A stretch of DNA of 64,000 nt from Nocardia beijingensis NBRC 16342 (GCF_001612785.1 NZ_BDBC01000062.1:1-64000), one strand, 5' to 3'; positions 43,164 through 52,115 are shown, counted from the stretch's first letter. Translations and numbers: made by a program. Notes: a model not told the origin generated them from the letters alone.

Positions 43164-44255
43164 ATGTCCAGTTCATCGAGACAGCGCAGTGTCGCTGAGC
43201 TGAACGCCACCATCGCCGAGATCGCCGCGCAGGCGCACGCCGCGGTCGATCGCGATCCGGCCGAACATCGAGCCGCCACCGACGAATGGAACCTGGGCGA
43301 ACTCTGGGACATGGTCACCTCCCACGCCTTGCGCGAAGCGGACACGGGCGCGCCCTCTCCCACCCGGCTGGCCGCATTGCTCGGTGTGCTCGACCGGATC
43401 AGGGCGGCGGAATCCATGCAGGCGCAGATCCGGCTCGCGAACCGGACGCGGCGGCTGAGCAGGGTGCACGCGGCACTCGCCGAGATGAGTGGCGAGACCG
43501 CCGTGGACTCGCTGCTGGCCCGGGTCCCGGAAGCGGCGTGCAGTCTCGGTTTCGATCGGGCCCTGGTCTCCACCGTCGACGGAGCGTGGCGTCTGCACAC
43601 GATGTTCGTCGTCCGCGATCCCCAGTGGGCGGCCGACATCGTCGCGGTCGGACGGGAGAACCCACCGATCCTCGACAACGGCTTGGTCGAAAATGACACG
43701 GTGGTCGACGCGCGCGCCGTGCTGGTGCACGAGGTGCAGGACAACCCCCGGGTCAACCGCCCGCTGGCGGCGATCACCAAATCCTCCTCCTACGGGATCG
43801 CACCCATCGTGGTCGACGGCGCCGTGGTCGGCCTCGTGCACGGCGATTGCTACCACCAGCAGCGGGCGCTCGACGAGGTCGATCAGCTGCTTCTGTCCGC
43901 CTTCGCTCAGGGGTTGAGCCAGCAGCTGGCGAAAGTGTCCGTGCTCGAGGGCGTCTCGGCGATGCGCGCTCAGCTCGACGGGTTGGGCCGCTGGTCCGCA
44001 CCGCGACCGGCTGTCACCGCATCGATCGCGGCGAGCCGGTACGACGACGCGATTCTCACCCGACGTGAAGTGCAGATCGTCCGGCTGCTCGCCGCGGGCG
44101 ACTCCAACGCGCGCATCGCCCGCAAGCTCACCATCTCCGAGGGCACCGTCAAAACCCACATCACCCGCGTGCTGCGCAAACTCGGCGCCGCCAATCGCGC
44201 CGAAGCGGTTTCGATCTGGTTGCGCAACGCGGACCCGACGACGATCCGCGCCTGA
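43164..44255 (+). CDS. GAF-domain LuxR-family transcriptional regulator
   Basis: A 363-residue regulator. A GAF-like sensory domain (about 110-270: LARVPEAACSLGFDRALVSTV, YGIAPIVVDGAVVGLVHGD) is followed by a C-terminal LuxR helix-turn-helix (about 295-355: LTRREVQIVRLLAAGDSNAR, TVKTHITRVLRKLGAANRAEA). Such proteins commonly regulate aromatic or aldehyde breakdown in actinobacteria. The ATG at 43164 follows CAGGAG; the longer frame is out of context. It is 117 bp after AraC and 132 bp before the right HyuA gene, so it may control that operon. Confidence 0.8.
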   Translation: MSSSSRQRSVAELNATIAEIAAQAHAAVDRDPAEHRAATDEWNLGELWDMVTSHALREADTGAPSPTRLAALLGVLDRIRAAESMQAQIRLANRTRRLSRVHAALAEMSGETAVDSLLARVPEAACSLGFDRALVSTVDGAWRLHTMFVVRDPQWAADIVAVGRENPPILDNGLVENDTVVDARAVLVHEVQDNPRVNRPLAAITKSSSYGIAPIVVDGAVVGLVHGDCYHQQRALDEVDQLLLSAFAQGLSQQLAKVSVLEGVSAMRAQLDGLGRWSAPRPAVTASIAASRYDDAILTRREVQIVRLLAAGDSNARIARKLTISEGTVKTHITRVLRKLGAANRAEAVSIWLRNADPTTIRA

Positions 44256-44386
44256 TCCGATCGGACCGGCCGAAGGTCGTACGAATCTCTCACCCGCGGT
44301 GGATGTCCTCGCGCCCGCCGAGCGGAAAAGTGACCTGCGACATAGAGCGGCACCATCGCCGCTGCACACGGGCCCGGAGGCGCGGT

Positions 44387-46453
44387 ATGACACAGAGTGA
44401 ACGGAAGGCCGACTGGATCGTCGGCATCGACGTCGGTGGCACGTTCACCGACATCATCGGGCTGAACCAAGCCACCGGCGAGGTCCGCGACGGCAAGGTC
44501 CTGTCCACCACGGAACAGGAGGTCGGCGTCCTCCGGTCGCTGGCGGCGATCGATGTCGCCGTGCCCGAGGTCGCCGAGATCGTGCACGGACACACCGTGG
44601 GGATCAACGCGCTGCTGAGCCGGACGGGCGCGCACACCGGTCTGATCGCCACCGGCGGCCATCGCGATCTGCTCGACATCGGGCGCATGCACCGCGAATT
44701 CGGCGACCGCTTCTACGATCCGACGTGGCTGCGGCCCCACCAGGAACGCCCGATCGTGCGGCGCGAGTCGCGCTTCGGGGTACCCGGCCGGCTGCGCTAC
44801 GACGGCAGCGAAATACTCGCCCTCGACGAGGACGCCGTGCGCCGCGCTGCCAGAGAACTCGGTGCGCAGGGCGCCCGCTCGGTGGCGGTCTGCCTGATGA
44901 ATTCCTACATCGACCCCGCCCATGAGCAGCGCACCGCCGAGATCGTCGCCGAGGAACTGCCCGGCGCCTACATCCAGACCTCGGCGTTGTATCCGGTGAC
45001 GCGCGAGCACGAGCGCACCACCACCGTGGCCCTGGACGCCTATGTGGGTCCAGCCGTCGTCGGTTATCTCCAGCGCTTGATGGCCCGGCTCGCCGAACAG
45101 GATTACCGGGGCACCTTGTGGATCATGATGATGAACGGCGGGGTGGCGACCTTCGCCGACGCCGGACGGGCGCCGGTGTTCCAGCTCGTCTCCGGCCCGG
45201 TCGGCGGGGTGAGCGGCAGCGTCAAGCTCGCCGACGAGAGCGGCGTGCCGAACCTGCTCACCATTGATGTGGGCGGCACCAGCACCGACGTGGCCGCGAT
45301 CCGCGGCGGCAGGACTCCACTCACCGACACCTGGACCCTGGAGACCGGGCTGACGCTGACCATGCCGCTGGTCGACGTCGAAAGCATCGGTTCCGGCGCG
45401 GGCAGCTTGATCCGCCCCAGCGCGCTCGGCACCGTCGCCGTCGGCCCGGCCTCGGCCGGATCGAATCCCGGCCCGGTCTGCTACCAGCGTGGCGGCGTGG
45501 AGCCCACACTGACCGACGCCTGCGCCGCGCTCGGCATCCTGGCGCCCGACCTGTTCGCCAACGGCGCCATCCGGCTCGACGTGGACGCCGCGGTCCAGGC
45601 GCTGCGCGCAACCGGCAAGCAGTGGGGCATGTCGGCACTCGAACTCGCCTCGGCCGCTTACGAGATCGCCTGCCAGGACATCGCGGCGAAGGTGCGCAGC
45701 ATCTCGGTGTACCGCGGCCTCGATATCCGTGAGTTCGCTCTGCAACCGTCCGGGTCGGCGGGGCCGATGCTCGCCGACCGGGTCGGTCAGATCCTCGGCG
45801 TGGACAAGGTGATCGTGCCGCGCAGTCCCGGCCAGTTCTCCGCTCTCGGTCTGCTGCGCAGCGACCTCATGGTGACGCGCGCGCGATCCATCATGACTCC
45901 GCTGGCGCCCGACCACGCCGAGGCGGTGGAAGCCGCGTTCACGGCGTTGCAGGACGGCATCAGAACCGATCTGCGGGATCAGGGCATCGATGTGTCGCGC
46001 CTGCGCTTCGAACGCGCCGTGTTCGCGATGTACCGGGGCCAGACCTGGGACAACCGGCTGCCGATCGAGGCGGCCGCGCTCACACCCGAGCGGGTCGGCG
46101 AGCTGATCCCTCGATTCCACGAGTTCTACCAGGACTCCTACGGTTTCGCGGCCCCCGAGATCCCCGTGGTCGTGTCCACCGTCGAGGTGACCGCGGTGAT
46201 CCCGCGCGAACTCCGCGCCGCCGACCGCACACCGGACGAGGGCGGGTCCTTCCTGCGTACCACCCGGCTGACCGTGCCGGGCACCACCGAACCCGTCGAG
46301 GCGCCGATCCACGTCCGTGAACGTCTCGCGCCGCATCGCCCGGTGCCGGGGCCCGCCCTGATCGCCGAGAAGTTCGCGACCACCCTGGTGCTGCCCGGCC
46401 GCGCCGCCCACGTGGACGACGACACCAATCTCATCATCGAGCCGCAGGCCTGA
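44387..46453 (+). CDS. HyuA-like subunit, right operon
   Basis: A 688-residue hydantoinase-A-type ATPase with WIVGIDVGGTFTDIIGL at the start, HGHTVGINALLSRTG, TIDVGGTSTDVAAI (about 290), SIGSGAGSLI and QPSGSAGPMLAD. The layout equals the left copy, but inserts and key neighbouring residues differ (for example GHRDLLDIGRM versus GHRDILDMGRV), pointing to an old duplication or independent acquisition. The start follows CGGAGG; 28 upstream residues in frame were rejected. It is nine bases before the HyuB gene. Confidence 0.8.
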   Translation: MTQSERKADWIVGIDVGGTFTDIIGLNQATGEVRDGKVLSTTEQEVGVLRSLAAIDVAVPEVAEIVHGHTVGINALLSRTGAHTGLIATGGHRDLLDIGRMHREFGDRFYDPTWLRPHQERPIVRRESRFGVPGRLRYDGSEILALDEDAVRRAARELGAQGARSVAVCLMNSYIDPAHEQRTAEIVAEELPGAYIQTSALYPVTREHERTTTVALDAYVGPAVVGYLQRLMARLAEQDYRGTLWIMMMNGGVATFADAGRAPVFQLVSGPVGGVSGSVKLADESGVPNLLTIDVGGTSTDVAAIRGGRTPLTDTWTLETGLTLTMPLVDVESIGSGAGSLIRPSALGTVAVGPASAGSNPGPVCYQRGGVEPTLTDACAALGILAPDLFANGAIRLDVDAAVQALRATGKQWGMSALELASAAYEIACQDIAAKVRSISVYRGLDIREFALQPSGSAGPMLADRVGQILGVDKVIVPRSPGQFSALGLLRSDLMVTRARSIMTPLAPDHAEAVEAAFTALQDGIRTDLRDQGIDVSRLRFERAVFAMYRGQTWDNRLPIEAAALTPERVGELIPRFHEFYQDSYGFAAPEIPVVVSTVEVTAVIPRELRAADRTPDEGGSFLRTTRLTVPGTTEPVEAPIHVRERLAPHRPVPGPALIAEKFATTLVLPGRAAHVDDDTNLIIEPQA

Positions 46454-46462
46454 GGAGCAACC

Positions 46463-48382
46463 ATGACCAGCACCACCGATACCCCCGGCCCCGCGGTCGA
46501 CGTCGAGCTCGACATCCTGCGCTACGGCCTCATCGAAGTCGCCCGCGAGATGCTGGATTCCCTGATGCGCAGCGCCTTCTCGCCGGTCTGCCGCGACATC
46601 CTCGACTGCACCAGCGCCATCCACATGCGCACCGACGACGGCTGGGAGACGGTCGCGCTGTGGGAGGGTTGCATGCAGCACGCCTTCACCGCGCCGCACA
46701 TCGCGAATTTCGTGATGGACGACTGGGACATCGACACGATGCAGCCCGGCGACGTCATCTTCGTCAACGACCCGTGGCGTGGCACCATCCACCAGTCCGA
46801 CGTGAACCTGCTGCGTCCGGTATTCGTGAACGGCCGGGTGGAGTTCCTGCTGCACTCGACCTCGCACCTGGTCGACCTCGGCGGGGCGATCCCCGGCGGC
46901 TTCTCCAACGGCACGCAGACGCACTTCGAGGAACAGCTCAAGCTGCCGCCGACATTGTTGTACGCCAACGACGTTCCGGTGCGGCCGACCTTCAACTTCC
47001 TCCTGGAGAACAACCGGGTGCCGCAGCTCGTGCTCGGCGATCTGCGCGCACTACACGGCTGCCTGGTCGTCGGCGAACGGCAGTTGCGGGAACTCGTCGC
47101 CCGTAGCGGTTTGGACCGGATCCGGGCCGCTGGGCGATATGCCATCGAGTCGACGGAGGCGAGCATGCGCCGCGGTATCGCCAGCATTCCGGACGGCGAT
47201 TACACCGCTGAGGACTTCCTCGACGAGGACGGCGTGAGCGGCGAAGCGATCCCCGTGCACGTCACGGTGAAGGTCCGCGGGGATTCGATGGAGATCGACT
47301 TCTCCGGTTCCGGCCGTCAGCCGCTGGGCAACTGCGGCACCGCCTGGTGCGAGGCCAGCCGCTGCATCGAGGCGGTCAAGCTGATGGTCGACCCGTCCAC
47401 GCCGGTCAACAGCGGCACCTTGCGTCCGATCGAGACGATCCTGCCGTCCGGCAGTGTGGTGCAGGTCCTGCCACCGTCGAGTTGCTCCAACCACGCCGAT
47501 ATCGGCGCACGCGGCATCAATGTGGTGACCCAGGCGCTCAGCCGGGCCACCGACGAGGCCTTCGCCTGCGACACCGGCACCGCGGTGGTCGTCAGCCTCG
47601 GCGGCATCGACACCCGGGCCGGGCACGAGGGGACGCCGTGGGGCGCGTTCGCGCTCGCCGGCGGCGGCTGGGGCGGCACCTGGAAGGAAGACGGTGTCTC
47701 GTTCTGCGTGATCCCGATCGGCAACTGCCGCACCTCCGTGCAGGAGCATCTCGAGATCGAGAGCCCGCTGGTCGTCGTCCAGCACGAAATGGTGGTCGAT
47801 ACGGCAGGCGCCGGTCGGTATCGCGGTGGCGCGGGCTCGGTGTATTCGATCTACGCCGAGTCCGACACGATGGTCACCGTCACCGCCGACCGGATCCGCG
47901 TCGGGGCGCCCGGCTCGAACGGAGGCGGCGCGGGCGCTCCCGCATTCGGTTGGTACATCGAGGATTTCGATCTCGCTCGGCACGCCGATCCGCTGGATCT
48001 GCGCGGCATCGAGCCGTTGTTCGGCATGTTCGACGCCGACGGCAGGCCCGACCCGAACCACGGCGAATTCGGGCGGGGCGCGCGCTATCGGACGGGTAAG
48101 TTCTCCGGTCTGCTCCTGCGAGCCGGCGACGCCCTGCGGTTCGTCATCGGTGGTGGCGGCGGCTGGGGCGATCCGCTCGAGCGTGAGGCCGACCGGGTCG
48201 CGGCCGACGTGCGCGCGGGACTGGTGAGCACCGAATTCGCCGCCGCCGGTTACGGCGTCGTGTTCAACGACGGCGAAGTGGACGAAGCGGCCACGACGGC
48301 ACTGCGCGCGCGCCTGGCGAGCGAGCGCGCCCAAGGGCGCTGGCAGGTGCCGGTCGCCACTCCCCGCACCTGGACACTCTGA
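46463..48382 (+). CDS. HyuB-like subunit, right operon
   Basis: A 639-residue hydantoinase-B-type protein: LRYGLIEVAREMLDSLMRSA, FVNDPWRGTIHQSDV (about 100-114), HLVDLGGAIPGGFSNG, and the conserved GGGGGWGDPLEREADRV tail. It partners the HyuA protein directly upstream; the pair would form an ATP-dependent complex. Family members include hydantoinases, oxoprolinases and acetone/acetophenone carboxylases, and sequence alone does not choose. A zinc ribbon follows after 16 bp and an ALDH after that. Confidence 0.8.
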   Translation: MTSTTDTPGPAVDVELDILRYGLIEVAREMLDSLMRSAFSPVCRDILDCTSAIHMRTDDGWETVALWEGCMQHAFTAPHIANFVMDDWDIDTMQPGDVIFVNDPWRGTIHQSDVNLLRPVFVNGRVEFLLHSTSHLVDLGGAIPGGFSNGTQTHFEEQLKLPPTLLYANDVPVRPTFNFLLENNRVPQLVLGDLRALHGCLVVGERQLRELVARSGLDRIRAAGRYAIESTEASMRRGIASIPDGDYTAEDFLDEDGVSGEAIPVHVTVKVRGDSMEIDFSGSGRQPLGNCGTAWCEASRCIEAVKLMVDPSTPVNSGTLRPIETILPSGSVVQVLPPSSCSNHADIGARGINVVTQALSRATDEAFACDTGTAVVVSLGGIDTRAGHEGTPWGAFALAGGGWGGTWKEDGVSFCVIPIGNCRTSVQEHLEIESPLVVVQHEMVVDTAGAGRYRGGAGSVYSIYAESDTMVTVTADRIRVGAPGSNGGGAGAPAFGWYIEDFDLARHADPLDLRGIEPLFGMFDADGRPDPNHGEFGRGARYRTGKFSGLLLRAGDALRFVIGGGGGWGDPLEREADRVAADVRAGLVSTEFAAAGYGVVFNDGEVDEAATTALRARLASERAQGRWQVPVATPRTWTL

Positions 48383-48398
48383 AGACGAGGACGAACCC

Positions 48399-48659
48399 AT
48401 GTCAGTCGATCGACTCCTGTTCCCCCGCCCCGAGGCCGAGCGCGTCTACGTCGAACGGATACGCGTGGACGGCGTATGCCCGGCCTGCGGTGCGGCGAAG
48501 CTGGCCCGCTATCCCGTCGCCAACTTCCTCGGCCCGCGCATGGTCGTGAAATGCCAGCAGTGCTTTCACCACGTATCGGTGACCCGCCCGGAGCCCGAGG
48601 ACCATTGGCCCGCCTGGCGCTCTCCCGCCAGGGACTGGCCCGCTTCCCGCGTCGGCTGA
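48399..48659 (+). CDS. Small zinc-ribbon protein, possible third subunit, right operon
   Basis: An 86-residue protein with CPACGAAKLARYPVA and CQQCFHHVSVTRPEP, clearly homologous to the 69-residue protein heading the left operon (CPRCGAAELRAYPVV and CQHCLHSVTREPW). Its position right after HyuB supports a structural or metal-carrying role in the complex. It starts after GACGAGGACG. Confidence 0.7.
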   Translation: MSVDRLLFPRPEAERVYVERIRVDGVCPACGAAKLARYPVANFLGPRMVVKCQQCFHHVSVTRPEPEDHWPAWRSPARDWPASRVG

Positions 48660-48701
48660 GCGCTCTCCCCCATCCGATCTCTACCCGCGAAGGATTCGCG
48701 C

Positions 48702-50165
48702 ATGACTACTCCGATCCGTGCGGCCTCCAGCTACATCGACGGTCGCTGGACCGGCGGCGACGGCGACCCGATCGCCACGATCAACCCCGCGACCGGTCTC
48801 CAGGTGGCGCTCACTCCCGCCACCGGTCCCGTCCAGGTGGCCGCGGCGCTGTCGGCGGCTCGACGCGCGTTCGACGACGGGGCATGGAGCCGGCTCCGCC
48901 CCGCCGAACGCGGTGCTCTGCTGCACCGCCTCGCCGACCTCCTCCAGGCGAACCGGGAAGCACTGGTCCGGCTCGCCGCCACCGAGATCGGCACCCCGGT
49001 CGGCAGCGGCGCCACCCTCCACGTCGACCTGCCCGCCAAATTCTTCCGCTGGTTCGCCGACGCCGCCGTTCGCGGACCACGCGACGGCTACGAACAGCCG
49101 ATGCCGCTCGACCACGATCCGATCACCACCAGCAGCATGCTGCTGCGCCAACCCGCGGGCGTGGTCGCGGCGATCGTCGCCTACAACGTGCCGATCATGA
49201 TGAGCGCCTATAAACTCGGCGCGGCACTCGCCGCAGGCTGTTCGGCGATACTGGTCACCTCGCCCAAGGCCGTGCTGCTCACCACCGCGTTCGTCGAGCT
49301 GATCGAGGAAGCCGGATTCCCGGCGGGCGCGGTCAATTTGGTGTTCGGCCCGCCCGCGGTCACCGAACAGGTCGTCACCGCATATGAAGTCGACATGGTC
49401 ACCTTCACCGGCTCCCCCGCCGTCGGCAGCAGAATCCTCACTCTGGCCGCGCCGTCGTTGAAGAAGGTGGTCCTCGAACTCGGCGGCAAGTCACCCAACA
49501 TCGTGCTGCCCGGTACCGATCTGGAACGCGCCGTTCCCGCCTCGGCGTTGCGTTTCACTCGCAACAGCGGCCAGGCGTGCGGCGCGACGACGCGAAGTTT
49601 GGTGCCGCAGAGAGATTTCGACGAGTATGTCGAACGTTCGGGCGCGTTCCTGCGCAGCCTCACCGTCGGTGACCCGCTCGCGCCGGACACCGTCCTGGGG
49701 CCACTCATCACCGGCGAACACCGCGTCGACGTCGAAGGCTTTCTCGCCCGAGCCCGCGATGCCGGCGCCGATATCCCGGTCGGTGGTGGCCGGCCTGCGG
49801 GCCTCGACAACGGATTCTTCCTCGAGGCGACCCTGGTGACCGGTGTGCCCAACGAAGCCGAGATCGCCCAAGAGGAACTGTTCGCACCGGTGGGTGTGAT
49901 CATGCCCTACACGGACCTCGATGATGCCGTCCGCATCGCCAACGACGTCAAATACGCACTCAACGCCAATGTCTGGGGGCCGACCCCTGAGGCCATCGAA
50001 TTCGCCCGGCGGCTGCGGTCGGGCACCGTCACCATCAACGGTGGCGGCGGCATGCGGGCCGACGCCCCCTGGGGCGGTCCCGGCCACAGCGGCATCGGCA
50101 GAGAAGGCGGCGAAGAAGGCTTCCGCGAGTTCTTCGAAGTCAAGCACCTGCAGTGGCCGCTGTGA
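48702..50165 (+). CDS. Divergent aldehyde dehydrogenase, end of right Hyu operon
   Basis: A 487-residue ALDH keeping catalytic Glu259 (LELGGK), Cys293 (GQACGAT) and Asn162, but unusual around the cofactor. The normal PWN motif reads AYNVP, and the Lys of LKPS that contacts the NAD(P) ribose is Val185 (ILVTSP). It may bind cofactor differently or act in one direction only. The start follows GAAGGATT. It closes the right operon and is followed by a 40-bp palindrome. Confidence 0.75.
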   Translation: MTTPIRAASSYIDGRWTGGDGDPIATINPATGLQVALTPATGPVQVAAALSAARRAFDDGAWSRLRPAERGALLHRLADLLQANREALVRLAATEIGTPVGSGATLHVDLPAKFFRWFADAAVRGPRDGYEQPMPLDHDPITTSSMLLRQPAGVVAAIVAYNVPIMMSAYKLGAALAAGCSAILVTSPKAVLLTTAFVELIEEAGFPAGAVNLVFGPPAVTEQVVTAYEVDMVTFTGSPAVGSRILTLAAPSLKKVVLELGGKSPNIVLPGTDLERAVPASALRFTRNSGQACGATTRSLVPQRDFDEYVERSGAFLRSLTVGDPLAPDTVLGPLITGEHRVDVEGFLARARDAGADIPVGGGRPAGLDNGFFLEATLVTGVPNEAEIAQEELFAPVGVIMPYTDLDDAVRIANDVKYALNANVWGPTPEAIEFARRLRSGTVTINGGGGMRADAPWGGPGHSGIGREGGEEGFREFFEVKHLQWPL

Positions 50166-50283
50166 ACCTGCCGACCGGCGAAGTCGCCGACCTTCACCGA
50201 GCACATGGGGCGGACGTGTCATCGGCCGGCAGCCAGGACGAACGTGGAAAGGCCGCCGCGCGTCTCGTCGCTGACCGGACAAC

Positions 50284-50323
50284 CACCGGCCCGCCGGGAT
50301 CGATCGATCCCGGCGGGCCGGTG
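50284..50323. terminator. Bidirectional terminator (40-bp perfect palindrome)
   Basis: Perfect inverted repeat of two 20-base arms (CACCGGCCCGCCGGGATCGA and its complement), between the convergent ALDH and propeller genes. It serves both strands. Confidence 0.8.
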
Positions 50324-50331
50324 CGCGTCGG

Positions 50332-51483
50332 TCAGCGAGTAGCGGCCAGCGACAGCGTGCGGCCGTCGGCGACATAGGTGCCGGTGTAGCTGTCCACCGA
50401 CTCGTCCAGGTCGAGGACGCCGTCGGGACCGATCCGGAAGCGGTGCAGGATCTCCTCACCACCGCGCAGAGGGTCGGTGCCGAGCGCCCACAACGTCGTG
50501 CCGCTGGGCGAGAGCACCGTGGCCTCGGCGCACGTCCCCGGCTTGCCGGGCGCGAAATCGACATCGGGCAGGGGAATCAGGACCCCGTCGGGCTGTACCG
50601 CGAACGAACTGATGTGTCCCGAGCCCATATTCGGCACGTACAGGAACCGGCCGTCGGGGGTCATGCTGGTGACATGCGGCAGCAGACCCGTGGGGAACGG
50701 CGACCCGGCGATCTCGGTGAGGGTACCGTCCTCGGCGCGGGCGTAGCCGGAGACCGAACCACTGATCTCGTTCACCACGTAGACGTGCCTGCCGTCCGGG
50801 GACACCCGCGGGAAGATCGGGTTCAGGCCGGTGCCGACCCGCTGCCGCACCGGCGACACGGAACCGTCGGCGCCGATGTCGAACACCAGCACCTGGCGCA
50901 ATAGCAGGCTGGCGACGTAGAGCTGGCGGCCGTCCGGAGAGACGGCGCCCGAGGCGACGCCGTCGGCGGCGTCACCGAACGGGACGGGCGCACCGTTGGC
51001 GACCGGCGTGCCGTCGGCGCCGATTCGCACGGGGACGATCCGCGCGTTGTGCAGCCCGACCAATACGTAACCGTCCCGGCCGTTCGGGGCCAAGGCGATA
51101 TCGACAGGCACGTCCGGCAGCGGCAGCGCCGTCCCCGGTGTGAGCTCACCGTCGGCGCCGATCGCGTACGGGATCAGACGCGGATCGCTGCCCGGAGCGG
51201 CGAACAGGAAGCGACCGTCCGGGGTGGCCGCCTGCGGCCAGTTCAGCGCGCCGGGTGTCGGGCGGCCCGCGATGGGTGTCGGCTGCCCGGAGTCGGTCGC
51301 GTTGTAGCCCGCGAGGCCGGCACTGAGGAAACCGTGAGCGTAAAGGTGATAGCCGGCGGTGTCAGCTGCGGCGGGCGGCGCTGTCGCTGTGAAGCCGGGC
51401 AGCACGATCGCGGCGAGTGCGGGAATCAGAACCCGCCTGCGCCACACTCCCCGACCACCTGTCGACGTCGAATCAAAGGTCAT
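50332..51483 (-). CDS. Secreted beta-propeller (lactonase-like) protein
   Basis: A 383-residue exported protein. WRRRVLIPALAAIVLPGFTA gives a signal peptide cut near AAADT. Blades repeat as ATPDGRFLFA, IGADGELTPG, VSPDGRHVYVVN and MTPDGRFLYVPN. It ends with an unusual WALGTDPLRGGEEILHRF and LDLDES blade, shared only with the remnant at 33.5 kb, so these two form a subgroup. It starts at ATG 51483; an in-frame extension of 29 residues would cover the operator and was rejected. A TGTCCA-like site lies 35 bp upstream, possibly overlapping the promoter. Confidence 0.75.
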   Translation of the reverse strand: MTFDSTSTGGRGVWRRRVLIPALAAIVLPGFTATAPPAAADTAGYHLYAHGFLSAGLAGYNATDSGQPTPIAGRPTPGALNWPQAATPDGRFLFAAPGSDPRLIPYAIGADGELTPGTALPLPDVPVDIALAPNGRDGYVLVGLHNARIVPVRIGADGTPVANGAPVPFGDAADGVASGAVSPDGRQLYVASLLLRQVLVFDIGADGSVSPVRQRVGTGLNPIFPRVSPDGRHVYVVNEISGSVSGYARAEDGTLTEIAGSPFPTGLLPHVTSMTPDGRFLYVPNMGSGHISSFAVQPDGVLIPLPDVDFAPGKPGTCAEATVLSPSGTTLWALGTDPLRGGEEILHRFRIGPDGVLDLDESVDSYTGTYVADGRTLSLAATR

Positions 51484-51517
51484 GTCTGGGAGGCTATGGT
51501 TTCCCGCTCTGCGCGGA

Positions 51518-51537
51518 TGTCCAGCAATTTGCACACC
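51518..51537. promoter_or_regulatory. TGTCCA-type inverted repeat, site e
   Basis: ATGTCCAGCAATTTGCACAC has TGTCCA in one arm and TTGCACA in the other, the same variant arm as site a. It is 35 bp upstream of the propeller start. It is the weakest of the seven sites. Confidence 0.45.
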
Positions 51538-51569
51538 GGGCAGCCCCTCCGGCAACTCGGCACACAGCA

Positions 51570-51602
51570 CGAACCCCTCCGGCCACGGGCCGGAGGGGTT
51601 CG
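51570..51602 (-). terminator. Terminator of the SnoaL-like gene at 51.6 kb
   Basis: Perfect 15-bp arms (51570-51584 and 51588-51602) with a 3-base loop, 17 bp after the minus-strand stop at 51619. Confidence 0.8.
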
Positions 51603-51618
51603 GGTCTCGGCGCGGTGC

Positions 51619-52047
51619 TCAGGCGTCGGCTTGGGCGGGCATCAGGCCCAGCTGGGTCAGAAAGCTGACGTTGTCCCAGTACACCCGGTGCTCGGCGACC
51701 TTGCCGTCGCGCACGGTGAAGGTGTCGATGAGCGGGAAGGTGACCGTGCGGCCCGACGGAGGGACTTCGCCCTGGGCGGTCGCGAGCGGCCCGGTCTGGA
51801 CACCGGTGAACACGAGTTCGGCGATGGCGGTGTCGCCGTCGGTCCAGATGTTGCGGCGCTCGATCTTCATCCCGGGGAATGCGGTGATGAAGGCGCCGAT
51901 GAGGCCACGCAGCGCTTCGATGCCGGACATCGGGCCGGACGGGAACTCGGCCGCGACATCGTCGGTGAACGGGCTCGCGGCGCGCTCGAGATCGCCGGCT
52001 TCCAGTCCCTCGTAGTGCGTCTCGACGAGGGCGAGCAGGTCGCTCAT
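51619..52047 (-). CDS. SnoaL-like polyketide-cyclase/ester-cyclase family protein
   Basis: A 142-residue NTF2-fold protein: DLLALVETHYEGLEAGDLER, FPSGPMSGIEALRGLIGAFITAFPGMKIE and RTVTFPLIDTFTVRDGKVAEHRVYWD are textbook SnoaL/ester-cyclase signatures. Members cyclise polyketides, but many family members act in catabolism or are uncharacterised. It is 68 bp after another SnoaL-like gene and probably co-transcribed. It has its own strong terminator. Confidence 0.7.
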   Translation of the reverse strand: MSDLLALVETHYEGLEAGDLERAASPFTDDVAAEFPSGPMSGIEALRGLIGAFITAFPGMKIERRNIWTDGDTAIAELVFTGVQTGPLATAQGEVPPSGRTVTFPLIDTFTVRDGKVAEHRVYWDNVSFLTQLGLMPAQADA

Positions 52048-52115
52048 GGTGAACCTTTCGGATGGTTGTGTGCCCGGCTCCCGGGCGGTACAGCGATGGA
52101 CCGGCAGAGCCGGGA

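Noticed and set aside
43970..46924. 984-codon minus-strand open frame across the right HyuA gene
   Set aside because: Composition (long runs of Val, Gly, Asp, His) is typical of antisense shadows of GC-rich genes, and the opposite strand carries an unmistakable HyuA protein.
50284..50323. The 40-bp palindrome considered as a recombination or origin site
   Set aside because: It lies between two convergent genes 8-120 bp from their stops, the normal place for a bidirectional terminator, and has no accompanying integrase or repeat.
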